Assembly (NCBI GenBank): GCA_013298895.1
Contig: JAAFJM010000005.1
Location: 42,229 to 106,228, forward strand
DNA from: Bacteroidota bacterium
GTDB lineage: Bacteria; Bacteroidota; Bacteroidia; UKL13-3
Reading direction: 5' to 3'
Length of the DNA: 64,000 nucleotides
Part shown: piece after piece, positions 52,016-61,843 of the stretch
Position numbering within the stretch: the first letter of the stretch is position 1
How the letters are laid out: the number at the start of each line of letters is the position of its first letter
Notes under the pieces: model-generated
What the model was told of the DNA's origin: nothing
The model's input: only the letters and a program-made list of their open reading frames with translations
Database searches by the model: none
Translations under genes and position numbers: made by a program

Positions 52016-53539
52016 CTATGGTAATAAACGTCCATACATTCTAGGGAATGGAATACTTTCGCGTACGTGAGGTAATTTACAAATCCAAGTTACCAAACGC
52101 TCCAAACCTAAACCAAAACCTGCATGAGGCACACTTCCGTATCTGCGTAAATCTAAATACCACTCAAAGGCTTCCATAGGAAGTTCGTGTTCGTTAATTT
52201 TTCCTATTAATAAATCGGTATCAGTTTCACGTTCGCCACCACCAACTATTTCGCCATAACCTTCAGGTGCTAATACATCAACCCCACGGGCAAATTCAGC
52301 ATTTTCAGGATCACGTTTTAAGTAAAATGCTTTTACTGCATGTGGCCAATTGTAAACCATAACCGGCACGTCAAATAAACGAGTTAAAACAGTTTCATCG
52401 CTTCCACCAAAATCGTTTCCATATTCAAAGTTTCTAGCCGATTCTAACCAACCTGGAATATTACGTTCTTGCTCTTCTAAATCTTTTAACTCTTGTTTTA
52501 ATTTATCAATTTTTGCTTGGTTAAAACCAATTTCTCCTTTTTTCATGCCAGGAGTTTTAATTCTTCCTTCGCGTTCAGCTATTTCAGCATTTATTTCTAC
52601 TATTTTAGCTTGCACTTGAGCCAATTCATCTTCTAACGATTTAATAGAGTTTTGTCCGTTTACATCTTGCTCACCTTTAATAATACGAACTGCTTCATCG
52701 TAAGTTAAACGAGGGAAAGGCCTAACAATTTGTTCTAAAACAGCAGTATCTCTTCCTACCATTTCCAGTTCAGCTTTGCAATTTGCCAAAACATTCGAAA
52801 CCACAAAACGAAGGAAATTTTCAATAACATCCATGTTTTGGAAAATATCGTAAAACACCATTTCAGGTTCTATCATCCAAAACTCCGATAAATGTCTGCG
52901 TGTTTTTGATTTTTCAGCTCTAAAAGTTGGTCCAAATGTGTAAATTTTACCCATAGCAAAAGCCATTGCCTCGCCATAAAGTTGCCCACTTTGACTTAAA
53001 TAAGCAGTATCGCCATAAAATTCGGTTTCAAATAAATTGGTTGTTCCTTCGCAGGCATTACCTGTAAATAAAGGGGCATCCATTTGAACAAATCCTTCGT
53101 TTTGGAAAAACTGATGTATTGAGAAAATAATTTGATTTCTAATTTTCATAATAGCCCACTGACGTTGGCTACGTAACCACAAATGGCGTTTGTCCATTAA
53201 AAAATCAACCCCATGTTCTTTTTTCGAAATTGGGTATTCATCGGCTACCGAAATTACTTTTACGTTACTTGCTTGAATTTCGTATCCACCTATTTGTTTT
53301 TCATCTTTTCTAACGCTTCCTGTTATTTCAATTGAAGTTTCAATTGAAATTTTTTTACATTCGTTAAATACCTCTTCGCTTACGCTATCGGCACTAACCA
53401 CGCACTGGCACCATCCTGTACCATCGCGTAATATTATAAAATAAATTCCTTTACTATCTCTGCGGTTGCTTGCCCAACCTTTTAGTGTAACTTCTTTTCC
53501 TTCGTAATCTTTTAAGTCTTTAATTAAAAATGCTTGCAT
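52016..53539 (-). CDS. asnS: Asparagine--tRNA ligase
   Basis: A 507-residue class II synthetase charging tRNA-Asn. An N-terminal OB-fold anticodon-binding domain (LKGWASNRRDSKGIYFIILRD) is followed by the catalytic core: motif 2 FRAEKSKTRRHLSEFWMIEPE and motif 3 GFGLGLERLVTW. A roughly 80-residue charged, coiled insertion (about 285-370, for example LEDELAQVQAKIVEINAEIA) is the form usual in Bacteroidota. The tRNA-Asn gene is in the same window (3.9 kb). Confidence 0.95.
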   Translation of the reverse strand: MQAFLIKDLKDYEGKEVTLKGWASNRRDSKGIYFIILRDGTGWCQCVVSADSVSEEVFNECKKISIETSIEITGSVRKDEKQIGGYEIQASNVKVISVADEYPISKKEHGVDFLMDKRHLWLRSQRQWAIMKIRNQIIFSIHQFFQNEGFVQMDAPLFTGNACEGTTNLFETEFYGDTAYLSQSGQLYGEAMAFAMGKIYTFGPTFRAEKSKTRRHLSEFWMIEPEMVFYDIFQNMDVIENFLRFVVSNVLANCKAELEMVGRDTAVLEQIVRPFPRLTYDEAVRIIKGEQDVNGQNSIKSLEDELAQVQAKIVEINAEIAEREGRIKTPGMKKGEIGFNQAKIDKLKQELKDLEEQERNIPGWLESARNFEYGNDFGGSDETVLTRLFDVPVMVYNWPHAVKAFYLKRDPENAEFARGVDVLAPEGYGEIVGGGERETDTDLLIGKINEHELPMEAFEWYLDLRRYGSVPHAGFGLGLERLVTWICKLPHVRESIPFPRMYGRLLP

Positions 53540-54162
53540 GTATCAATAAGTCTCTTTAGTATAATTAGGCACAAAAGTAATTTATTTTAAGCTATTAGCC
53601 ATAAAGTTTACATTTAGTTTTACATTCTTTTTGTTGGTAGTTTGTTTAATTTGTTTAAGAAGTACCAAAATTGGAATAATACCGTTTTTAGCAGTGGATA
53701 GTATACTTAGCTGCAAGTGTTCGTATGTATTTCAATATATAGTTGATTTCAAAAAATGAATATAAAATAACTTATAATGTCTTTTTTCATTATTAAAACA
53801 ATAAAAACTTTAACCATATAGGCAAATGATAACAAAAGCCTATAACTATTTAATCTATGAACATATCTGTTTTTTTGTTTTACTAATAAGTAGTTTATTT
53901 ATAAAGGTTAATAGTTCGCTGAACGATTAGTATAAACAATGGCTTAAATATGTAATTACAAAATGCACTTTCATTATTAAGCACTATTAAAATAAATAGT
54001 ATGTGAAAATTTAGAACTCTTTTCACCATTACTTTTTAAAAAATAATGGCGTTTTATTTCATTTTTGAATCCATAGTCCCGAATTGACACAAAAAAACAG
54101 AAAATAAAAACACATATTTTTGATTATTAGCTACTTAAATAATCGGCAAATAAATTGTTTCA
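53540..54162. other. Long AT-rich intergenic stretch
   Basis: About 620 bases between the divergent asnS and LruC-protein genes. No frame, RNA gene or repeat family was recognised; promoters for both genes must lie here but no clear TAnnTTTG box was found close to either. Confidence 0.45.
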
Positions 54163-54188
54163 ATATTCGTATAAAACAGAACGAATAT
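54163..54188. promoter_or_regulatory. Inverted repeat overlapping the LruC-protein start codon
   Basis: Arms ATATTCGT (54163-54170) and ACGAATAT (54181-54188), 10-base spacer. The right arm includes the first two bases of the ATG (54187). It could be an operator or an mRNA hairpin that masks the start. Confidence 0.45.
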
Positions 54189-56298
54189 GAAAACAAAATT
54201 TTTAATAGCAGTATCCTTGATAGTTTTAATGTCTTCATGTGTGAAGGAATTAGAAAGCTTACCATCGACTCCAAATAATACCAACTCAAATGTAAAAGCC
54301 ACCAAAATGAGCGAAATTAAAGTTCCTGAAGGTTTTAAATGGCAATTATCAAAAGAAGTGGATGTTAACGTTTCGGTTAATGATAATTCAAGTATTCAAA
54401 TAATTAGAATTTACAACCAAAACCCAGCCGATGGCGGAAAACTAATTGCTACAGGAGCAGCAACAAGTAATAAACCTTTTATGGCAAAAATTTCTGTTTC
54501 AAACACCATCTCTAATTTATACATACAAAAAACAGGATTAGATAATGGAAAAACAGCAATTGTTACCCCTATTTCAGGTGCAATTGTAAATGTTGCTTTT
54601 AACAATAACAGAACTCAAAAAATGGGAAAAACTGGTAGCCCTGATTGCAGTATTGGATGTAATACTACAGTAAATAATCCAAGCGGAAATTTAACCTATA
54701 ATGCAGGAAATACTGTTTGTTTAACAGGAAATATTAATATTGGAAACCTAACTATTGGCAATAATACAACAGTTAGAATTTGTGGAATAGGCTCAATTAA
54801 TAATTTAAACTTTAATAATACCAATGCACAATTAATTATTACAAGCACTGGCAATATTAATTTTACTTCTACCACACCTATTGATGGTATTTTTACCAAT
54901 TACGGAACTGTTACCACTGCGGCCAATAGAAACTTTAATGTTAATAGCAATGCTATTTTTACCAATAATGGAGTGGCTCAATTTGGAAAAAACTTTAACC
55001 CAAATGGCCAATCGGTAGTCGTTAATAACGGTAGCATAGAAGTAGACGAAAAACTAATTAATAGCTCAGGTTGCGATTTTACCAATAACTGTAAACTAAT
55101 TGTTCATAACGATTTTCAGAATAATGGTTTATTCAAAAACTATGGCTATATAAAATGTTATGAAGAAACCACCATTCAAGGAGGAGCAAATAACCAATTC
55201 GAACAGTACAATGGTGCAATGATATCAACTAAAAACATTCAAGTAAACGGAACAATTACTGGAATTGGAACCACAAGTTTAATTAAAGTAAGTGCTCAAA
55301 GTAAAGGTAACTCTCAAGGATTGGTTAATGGAAACCAAAGCTATTGTGATGCTAATGGAATAGAAGGACCATGGAACGCAAGTATTAGTGGTGGTGCAAG
55401 TCAAAGTTGTGGCTTACTTATAGCAACCAATGCTTGTAACCCAGAAGGAAACGGAAACACTTCTACTCCACCAGCAGATACAGATGGAGATGGTGTACCT
55501 GATAGTACTGACGAATACCCAAATGATCCAAATGCAGCATTTAATAGCTATTATCCTTCAAAAGATGGTATATCAACTATAGCTTACGAAGATTTATGGC
55601 CGTACAAAGGCGATTATGATTTGAACGATGTAGTGGTAACTTATAACTATAAAATAGTCACTAATGCTTCGAACGTGGTAGTAAAAGTAAACGGAACTTA
55701 TACCTTACATGCTACAGGTGGTGGATATAATAATGGTTTTGCTGTTCAGTTTCCTATTAACAGAAATACCGTTAGCAATGTATCAGGCGCAACATTGGAA
55801 GCAGGACAATCGAAAGCAGTATTGGTATTGTTTTCTAATATGAGAAACGAGATGAGCCAATGGAACACTGTAAATGGTTCGGCAAAATCGAATGTGGTTA
55901 ACTATAGCATGAGCTACAATATAACTTCAGGACCAACATTGGCTAACTTTGGGTTAAATGAATACAATCCTTTTATTTGGAACGGAACAGCTGGATTTGG
56001 TAGAGGTTATGAAATTCATTTACCATATAAACAACCTACTGATTTAGCTAATAGCTCGCTATTCTCAACCGGAGATGATAATACCAACTTAGGAATGAAT
56101 AGACAGTATGTAAGTAAAAATGGTGGTTACCCTTGGGCTATTAACATTCCTGTTAAGTTTGATTACCCAACCGAAAGATCAGACATTAACACAGCTTACA
56201 ATAATTTTGCAGCATGGGTTCAAAGTAATGGTACTCAATTTAACGATTGGTATACTGCAACTCCTGGCAATAGAAACACAGCAAATATTTTTAACTAA
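54187..56298 (+). CDS. LruC-domain lipoprotein
   Basis: A 703-residue lipoprotein (MKTKFLIAVSLIVLMSSC, Cys18). Residues about 150-400 are asparagine- and threonine-rich repetitive strands (NITIGNNTTVRICGIGSIN-like), resembling a parallel beta-helix. A calcium-binding-type motif DTDGDGVPDSTDEYPNDPNA comes near residue 431. The C-terminal 260 residues are the LruC domain (FNSYYPSKDGISTIAYEDLW, then DYDLNDVVVTYNY), as in a Leptospira outer-membrane lipoprotein and many Bacteroidota proteins. Likely on the cell surface; role unknown, possibly adhesion. Confidence 0.85.
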   Translation: MKTKFLIAVSLIVLMSSCVKELESLPSTPNNTNSNVKATKMSEIKVPEGFKWQLSKEVDVNVSVNDNSSIQIIRIYNQNPADGGKLIATGAATSNKPFMAKISVSNTISNLYIQKTGLDNGKTAIVTPISGAIVNVAFNNNRTQKMGKTGSPDCSIGCNTTVNNPSGNLTYNAGNTVCLTGNINIGNLTIGNNTTVRICGIGSINNLNFNNTNAQLIITSTGNINFTSTTPIDGIFTNYGTVTTAANRNFNVNSNAIFTNNGVAQFGKNFNPNGQSVVVNNGSIEVDEKLINSSGCDFTNNCKLIVHNDFQNNGLFKNYGYIKCYEETTIQGGANNQFEQYNGAMISTKNIQVNGTITGIGTTSLIKVSAQSKGNSQGLVNGNQSYCDANGIEGPWNASISGGASQSCGLLIATNACNPEGNGNTSTPPADTDGDGVPDSTDEYPNDPNAAFNSYYPSKDGISTIAYEDLWPYKGDYDLNDVVVTYNYKIVTNASNVVVKVNGTYTLHATGGGYNNGFAVQFPINRNTVSNVSGATLEAGQSKAVLVLFSNMRNEMSQWNTVNGSAKSNVVNYSMSYNITSGPTLANFGLNEYNPFIWNGTAGFGRGYEIHLPYKQPTDLANSSLFSTGDDNTNLGMNRQYVSKNGGYPWAINIPVKFDYPTERSDINTAYNNFAAWVQSNGTQFNDWYTATPGNRNTANIFN

Positions 56299-56308
56299 TA
56301 TTCCCTGC

Positions 56309-56362
56309 CAAAACAAAAGTGCTCCAAAGTTTTCTTTAAAACTTTGGAGCACTTTTGTTTTG
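56309..56362 (+). terminator. Very long hairpin terminator
   Basis: Perfect 25-base stem (56309-56333 with 56338-56362) and a 4-base loop; arms begin CAAAACAAAAGTGCTCC. A-rich 5' and T-rich 3' parts make it an efficient intrinsic terminator on either strand. Confidence 0.88.
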
Positions 56363-56520
56363 CACAATTAAATTATTACTCCATAACTAGCCTAATAATT
56401 TCCTTGTAGTTTTCAATTTATAAAAAACAAATTCCGCTTAAATACTTTATTTTATAAAATATTAGCATTTGACTTAGATATTCGTTTAAAAGATACCTTA
56501 CCCCCATTATAAATTTGAAT

Positions 56521-56880
56521 ATGTTTACCATGAGGGTTTTAGGGCAAATTAACAAACAAAAAACAATTAGTAAAGGGTTTTGGATAAATGCTTATAAAGT
56601 TAAATCAGCAATTGATAAAGTAATTACTAGTGTAGAGTTTTACGAAGGTAGCAGAAATGCTGATTTTGATTCAAATATTGATTAATTATCAGCTTGTACA
56701 ATTGGAGGATTAGTAGCAGGTAAAATTTTTGCTGTATTGGCTAAGTTTGGTAAAGTTATTATTTTGGGCTTAATAGCTGCTGGTGGATTTATTTGGAGAT
56801 TAATTACCGGTAAATGTAAAAAGAATGACGATGATAATGATGCCTCAAGCAATATTGAAGATGCAAAAGTAATTGAATAG
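56521..56880 (+). pseudogene. DUF2167-family membrane protein, truncated and with an in-frame stop
   Basis: One frame runs from 56521 to TAG at 56880 with a single TAA at 56683-56685. Before the stop it reads MRVLGQINKQ ... GSRNADFDSNID, after it CTIGGLVAGKIFAVLAKFGK, then IILGLIAAGGFIWRLITGK and an acidic tail. This matches the C-terminal third of DUF2167 membrane proteins, where ADFDS...IGGLVAGK is contiguous. The N-terminal two thirds and signal peptide are gone. Bases 56363-56520 before it hold nothing recognisable. Confidence 0.65.
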
Positions 56881-57385
56881 TTGTTTTACTTTTATATAAT
56901 TTAAAATTTGGCCACATAATACTTAGAAAACATAGTTTCAAACTATTTAATCTTGGTATTTATGTGGTTTTGTTATTTGTAAAATTATAAATTGAAATGC
57001 TTTAATAAAAGCCTTAATAATTAATGCCAATTTTTAGCTAAATATTATTAAATAATTATATAATTTTAGTTGGCAATTTTCGGCACGGTATTTATTTTAT
57101 GGCTTTGTATTTTATTTTAGACAATTAATTGATAATGTGGTGAATTGATAAGGCTTGTAAGCCTTATCAACACTGCATTTTTTTTTGTGTAAAAAACCTT
57201 ATTCACAGGCTAAGTTATAACATACAAGGCACTTACCAAGCCTCCCCAAAAAATGTGTGCATATTCTAACTTGATTTAGCGTTTATATCCTTGCATTTTT
57301 GATTGACTATTTATCGCCATTGTTTAAAAAGTGGTTTTAAGTAAAAAAGTATCGTCAAGTCTGTATTAAAGTAAGCCATTAAACC
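56881..57385. other. Spacer before nrdJ with a palindrome
   Basis: A 505-base AT-rich stretch. It contains the perfect inverted repeat TTGATAAGGCTT (57145-57156) / AAGCCTTATCAA (57159-57170), followed by CACTGCA and a T run, so it may be a terminator for the broken gene or an operator for nrdJ. I found no cobalamin-riboswitch-like structure and no NrdR box. Confidence 0.45.
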
Positions 57386-60300
57386 ATGACTAAATCAACC
57401 AAAAAGAACAACCTAGAAAAAGGGTTAACCATTAGCCGCCATTTTACCAAAGAAGGTGTAAGTCCATTTGATATGTTTGAATACGATTACCGAACTTCGG
57501 TAATTAAAAATACCAACGGAAGTGTGGTATTTGAATTAAAGAATGTAGAAGTACCAAAATCGTGGAGTCAAGTAGCAACTGATGTGCTGGCGCAAAAATA
57601 TTTTAGAAAAGCTGGCGTGCCTCAGCCTGATGGTAGTTTAGGACAAGAAACAAGCATTAAACAAGTGGCACACAGAATGGCTCATTGTTGGATGAAATGG
57701 GGCGAAGATTATGGTTACTTTAACTCTCGTAACGATGCGCAAGTATTTTACGAGGAAATGGTATTTATGATTATTGGTCAATATGCAGCACCAAACTCAC
57801 CTCAATGGTTTAATACTGGTTTGCATAGCTCGTATGGAATTACTGGTAAGCCCCAAGGACATTATTTTGTAAATCCCAAAACAGGTCAATTAGAAAAATC
57901 AACTTCGGCTTACGAGCGTCCACAACCCCATGCTTGCTTTATACTTTCGGTTGATGATGATTTGGTAAACGATGGCGGAATTATGGATTTATGGGTGCGT
58001 GAAGCACGTATATTCAAATATGGTTCAGGTGTTGGAACCAATTATTCCAAAATTAGAGGAGCTATGGAAAAATTAAGTGGCGGTGGAACTTCATCGGGCT
58101 TAATGAGTTTTTTAAAAATTGGCGATAGAGCCGCAGGTGCCATTAAATCGGGCGGAACCACACGCAGAGCCGCTAAAATGGTTTGTTTAGATTTAGACCA
58201 TCCAGAAATTGTTGAATTTATAAATTGGAAAAAAGACGAAGAACGAAAAGTGGCTGCATTAATTGCCGCAGGCTATGCAAGCGATTATGAAGGCGAGGCT
58301 TATGCAACTGTTTCTGGTCAAAATTCAAATAATTCAGTTCGTATTCCTCACGAATTTTTCACCGCTTTAAACGAAAGTAAAAACTGGGATTTAAAAGCCA
58401 GAACAACAGGCAAAACTTTAAAATCAGTTCCTGCAAACGATATGTGGGATATGATAGCCGATGCGGCTTGGGCTTGTGCCGATCCCGGTGTGCAGTACGA
58501 TTCAACTATTAACGAATGGCATACTTGCCCCGAAGGTGGTAGAATCAATGCCTCAAATCCATGTTCGGAATACATGTTTTTAGACAATACAGCTTGTAAT
58601 TTGGCTTCTCTTAATTTAATGAAATATTTTGATGCCAATACTTTAACATTTGATGTAAAAGGTTTTGAACACAGCAGCCGTTTATGGACCATGGTGTTAG
58701 AAATTTCGGTATTAATGGCTCAGTTTCCTTCAAAAGAAGTAGCACAACTTTCGTACGATTATAGAACTTTAGGTTTGGGTTATGCCAATTTAGGTTCCAT
58801 GTTAATGATAGCTGGCATTCCTTACGATTCGCCAAAAGCATTTGCCATTTGCGGAGCAATAACTGCTATTTTAAATGGAGTAGCTTACCAAACTTCGGCT
58901 GAAATGGCTAAGTATTTAGGTACATTTAGCCGTTACCAAGAAAATAAAGAACACATGTTACGTGTAATGCGTAACCATCGTTATGCAGCATATAATGCTA
59001 CCGAAGCTTACGAAGGACTTTCGGTTAAACCAGTAGGTATTGATCCAAAATATTGCCCTGATTATTTATTAACTGCTGCCACCAGTGCTTGGGATAAAGC
59101 AGTTCAAATGGGCGAACAATATGGTTACCGCAATGCGCAAGCTACCGTAATTGCTCCAACTGGAACCATTGGTTTAGTAATGGATTGCGATACTACCGGA
59201 ATTGAACCAGATTTTGCTTTGGTTAAATTTAAGAAATTATCTGGTGGTGGTTATTTTAAAATTATCAATTCGGGTGTGCCTGCCGCTTTAAAAAACTTAG
59301 GATACAATCAAACAGAAATTGATGCCATAGAGAAATATGCCATTGGTCATGCTACTTTAAAAGGTGCGCCTCATATCAATCCTGAAAGTTTAAAATTTCG
59401 CGGTTTTACCGATGAGGAAATTGAAAAATTAGACAAATCAGCCGCAGGCGCTTTTGAAATTGGTTTTGCATTTAACCAATGGACTTTAGGCGAAGAATGC
59501 TTGCAGCGTTTAGGTTATAAACCAGAAGATTATAATAGCCATACATTTAATTTATTACGCAAGTTAGGTTTTACCAAAACCGAAATAGAAGAAGCCAACG
59601 ATTATATATGCGGCACCATGACGGTAGAAGGTGCGCCTTATTTAAAAGACGAACATTTACCAGTATTTGATTGTGCCAATAAATGTGGCAATAAAGGTGA
59701 ACGTTATATTGCAGCAACTGGTCATATTAGAATGATGGCTGCTGCGCAACCATTTTTAAGTGGCGCTATTTCAAAAACCATTAATTTACCAAACGAAGCT
59801 ACGGTAGAAAACATCAAAGAATGTTATTACATGAGCTGGAGTTTAGGTTTAAAAGCCAATGCCCTTTACCGCGATGGCTGTAAATTAAGCCAACCGCTTT
59901 CTAATAAATCGGATGTGAAGGATGAAGAGGAAATTCAAGAAACGGTAGAAGCTATTTTAGGCGAAGATGCCCACAAACCTGTTGGGGAATTAAGTCCTGA
60001 GCAAGTGCTAGAAGCAGCTACAGCCATTTTAAATAGAACCCACGATACAGCCTTTAAACATAAGTTGGCAGGTGTAGTAGCACGTAAAACTTTACCTGGC
60101 AAACGAGGTGGATTTACGCAAAAAGCTTCTGTTGGCGGACAAACCATTTTTGTGCGCACTGGTGAATACGAGGATGGAACTTTGGGTGAAATATTTGTAG
60201 ATTTACATAAAGAAGGAGCCACTTTGCGCAGCTTAATGAACTGTTTTTCTATAGCAGTGTCGTTAGGTTTACAATATGGTGTGCCTTTAGAAGAGTATGT

Positions 60301-60778
60301 AGATAAATTTACTTTTACTCGCTTTGAGCCTGCTGGAATGGTTACTGGACATGATAATATTAAAAACGCTACCTCTATTATTGACTATATGTTCCGCATG
60401 ATTGGTTTTGAATATTTGGGTAGAGAAGATTTTATACAAGTGCCACCCACAGAAAGTCAGCGCAGTATGTTGGCCATTAACCAACATCGCCATGTAATTC
60501 ATGGTTCAAGTATGGTAAAATCAGAAAGCTTTAGTAATATTGTGGCTGATAACTTGGTTCAAAATACGACCATTGGTTTTCATAAAGTAGAAAAAACAGC
60601 TTTGGCACCTCAGCCGGTTGCTGTTAACCAAACCATGGAAGCGCAATTAGACCAAGTGAACGAAATGAATAAACGCATGGGCGATAGTCCTGCTTGTCCT
60701 ACTTGTGGCCATATTACCATTCGTAGTGGTGCGTGTTATAAATGCTTAAATTGCGGCACACAAACTGGATGCAGCTAA
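57386..60778 (+). CDS. nrdJ: Adenosylcobalamin-dependent (class II) ribonucleotide reductase
   Basis: A 1130-residue enzyme that reduces ribonucleotides to deoxyribonucleotides with a B12-generated thiyl radical. Motifs: NSPQWFNTGL early, GSGVGTNYSKIRG near residue 213, NPCSEYMFLDNTACNLASLNL near residue 390 (substrate-site Cys, Asn, Glu), and APTGTIGLVMDCDTTGIEPDF near residue 590. A long C-terminal part contains VRTGEYEDGTLGEIFVDL and ends in a four-cysteine zinc-like tail (CPTCGH, CYKCLNCGTQTGCS). Full length for the long family. It needs cobalamin, but no B12 synthesis or uptake gene lies in the window. Confidence 0.95.
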   Translation: MTKSTKKNNLEKGLTISRHFTKEGVSPFDMFEYDYRTSVIKNTNGSVVFELKNVEVPKSWSQVATDVLAQKYFRKAGVPQPDGSLGQETSIKQVAHRMAHCWMKWGEDYGYFNSRNDAQVFYEEMVFMIIGQYAAPNSPQWFNTGLHSSYGITGKPQGHYFVNPKTGQLEKSTSAYERPQPHACFILSVDDDLVNDGGIMDLWVREARIFKYGSGVGTNYSKIRGAMEKLSGGGTSSGLMSFLKIGDRAAGAIKSGGTTRRAAKMVCLDLDHPEIVEFINWKKDEERKVAALIAAGYASDYEGEAYATVSGQNSNNSVRIPHEFFTALNESKNWDLKARTTGKTLKSVPANDMWDMIADAAWACADPGVQYDSTINEWHTCPEGGRINASNPCSEYMFLDNTACNLASLNLMKYFDANTLTFDVKGFEHSSRLWTMVLEISVLMAQFPSKEVAQLSYDYRTLGLGYANLGSMLMIAGIPYDSPKAFAICGAITAILNGVAYQTSAEMAKYLGTFSRYQENKEHMLRVMRNHRYAAYNATEAYEGLSVKPVGIDPKYCPDYLLTAATSAWDKAVQMGEQYGYRNAQATVIAPTGTIGLVMDCDTTGIEPDFALVKFKKLSGGGYFKIINSGVPAALKNLGYNQTEIDAIEKYAIGHATLKGAPHINPESLKFRGFTDEEIEKLDKSAAGAFEIGFAFNQWTLGEECLQRLGYKPEDYNSHTFNLLRKLGFTKTEIEEANDYICGTMTVEGAPYLKDEHLPVFDCANKCGNKGERYIAATGHIRMMAAAQPFLSGAISKTINLPNEATVENIKECYYMSWSLGLKANALYRDGCKLSQPLSNKSDVKDEEEIQETVEAILGEDAHKPVGELSPEQVLEAATAILNRTHDTAFKHKLAGVVARKTLPGKRGGFTQKASVGGQTIFVRTGEYEDGTLGEIFVDLHKEGATLRSLMNCFSIAVSLGLQYGVPLEEYVDKFTFTRFEPAGMVTGHDNIKNATSIIDYMFRMIGFEYLGREDFIQVPPTESQRSMLAINQHRHVIHGSSMVKSESFSNIVADNLVQNTTIGFHKVEKTALAPQPVAVNQTMEAQLDQVNEMNKRMGDSPACPTCGHITIRSGACYKCLNCGTQTGCS

Positions 60779-61016
60779 TTTGTGATTCAATGCCCATGGT
60801 CATTGAGCGAAGTCCGAAAGCTTTCGGACGAAATGACATTAGGACGAAATGATACTAATTTTGTTTAGAATGTCTCCGGACATTGAGCGGAGCCGAAATG
60901 GCACTAATCTTATCACTAATGTTCGAGCGTTTGAACAAGCTCAACGACCGAGCATTAGTTAACCAAACACGCCACAATTAACTAGCCCGATGTGGGGGCA
61001 ATTTTATATATAAATT
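60779..61016. repeat. Intergenic region with GAGCGAAGTC-type repeats
   Basis: Two related units: CATTGAGCGAAGTCCGAAAG ... GACGAAATGAC (60800-60838) and CATTGAGCGGAGCCGAAATG (60889-60908). A further inverted motif GTTCGAGCGTTTGAACAAGC lies near 60931-60950. The GC content is higher than the surroundings; these look like dispersed intergenic repeats. Confidence 0.6.
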
Positions 61017-61045
61017 AAATCCTTGCTTTCATCAAGCAGGGATTT
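61017..61045 (+). terminator. Terminator of nrdJ
   Basis: Twelve-base stem AAATCCTTGCTT (61017-61028) / AAGCAGGGATTT (61034-61045) with one G-U pair and a long T run. Confidence 0.85.
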
Positions 61046-61086
61046 TTTTTGTTTTAGGCTAGGATTTTAAAAAAATTAGTAAACAA

Positions 61087-61111
61087 AAAAAGCTCCATAA
61101 AGGAGCTTTTT
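61087..61111 (-). terminator. Terminator of tRNA-Cys
   Basis: Stem AAAAAGCTCC (61087-61096) / GGAGCTTTTT (61102-61111), seven bases past the tRNA 3' end on the minus strand. Confidence 0.85.
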
Positions 61112-61117
61112 AATTGG

Positions 61118-61188
61118 AGGTATCGAGCAGATTCGAACTGCTGTAGGAGCTTTTGCAGAGCTCAGCCTAGCCGCTCGGCCACGATACC
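61118..61188 (-). tRNA. tRNA-Cys (GCA)
   Basis: A 71-nt cloverleaf on the minus strand: acceptor GGTATCG/CGATACC with discriminator T (U73, an identity element of tRNA-Cys), anticodon stem GAGCT/AGCTC with loop CTGCAAA (anticodon GCA), T arm AGCAG-TTCGAAT-CTGCT. CCA not encoded. Confidence 0.95.
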
Positions 61189-61282
61189 CTTAAGCGATTA
61201 GGGTGGCAAATATAAGAATATTATTTACTTAAGATAAATTTTTTTTTCATTATTAGTCTTTTTATGTAAAAAACTGATTTTC

Positions 61283-61843
61283 TTATCGATTAAAAATTGT
61301 TTTCTGTGATTTAGCTCTGTTAAAAATTGTTTTACTTCCAATTGAGAGTATTTTATAGTTGTTTAAATTTATATCATTTGAACTGAAAGTTAATGCTACT
61401 GAAAAAGGCAATAAACCAGTAAAAATATTTAAAAATACTACCTCTGTAACATTGGTATTTGTTTTTAGTAATTGGTAATTCATAACTCCTAAACCAGAAT
61501 AACTTAATATAGCCAACACAGATTTTACATAATAAGAATTGTCTTGCTCGCCAATCGATATAATTTCATTAAATGGAATGGCTATTGTGTCGTTAAAAAA
61601 AAGAGTAGTAAGATTTGCATTTGTTAATTTTAATAACAATTTATCATTCAAATAGGTTGCTAAAAATGCACTATCAACTGTGTTCAAAAAGTTATCTTTT
61701 AGAATTAAACTATAACTTCTATTTAGCATAATTTTTTCTTTTTTCCATGTTTGGGTGTTTTCTAAAAGCACGTAGTTGTTACTCTGTGAGAAAACACTGC
61801 AAATGAAGAGAGTAATAAATATAATTGTTAAATATAATTTCAT
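61283..61843 (-). CDS. Small exported/membrane protein of unknown family (paralog group A)
   Basis: A 186-residue protein with signal peptide (MKLYLTIIFITLFICSVFSQ), a beta-rich domain ending in DTIAIPFNEIISIGEQ, then two hydrophobic segments (about 107-125 and 130-152). The DTIxIP...I-I pattern followed by two hydrophobic segments recurs in the proteins encoded at 61840 and 63600. The ATG overlaps the stop of the preceding gene by four bases. Function unknown. Confidence 0.65.
   Translation of the reverse strand: MKLYLTIIFITLFICSVFSQSNNYVLLENTQTWKKEKIMLNRSYSLILKDNFLNTVDSAFLATYLNDKLLLKLTNANLTTLFFNDTIAIPFNEIISIGEQDNSYYVKSVLAILSYSGLGVMNYQLLKTNTNVTEVVFLNIFTGLLPFSVALTFSSNDINLNNYKILSIGSKTIFNRAKSQKTIFNR

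Noticed and set aside
56881..57385. Cobalamin riboswitch before nrdJ
   Set aside because: No B12-box-like sequence or matching stem arrangement could be seen; a covariance search would decide.
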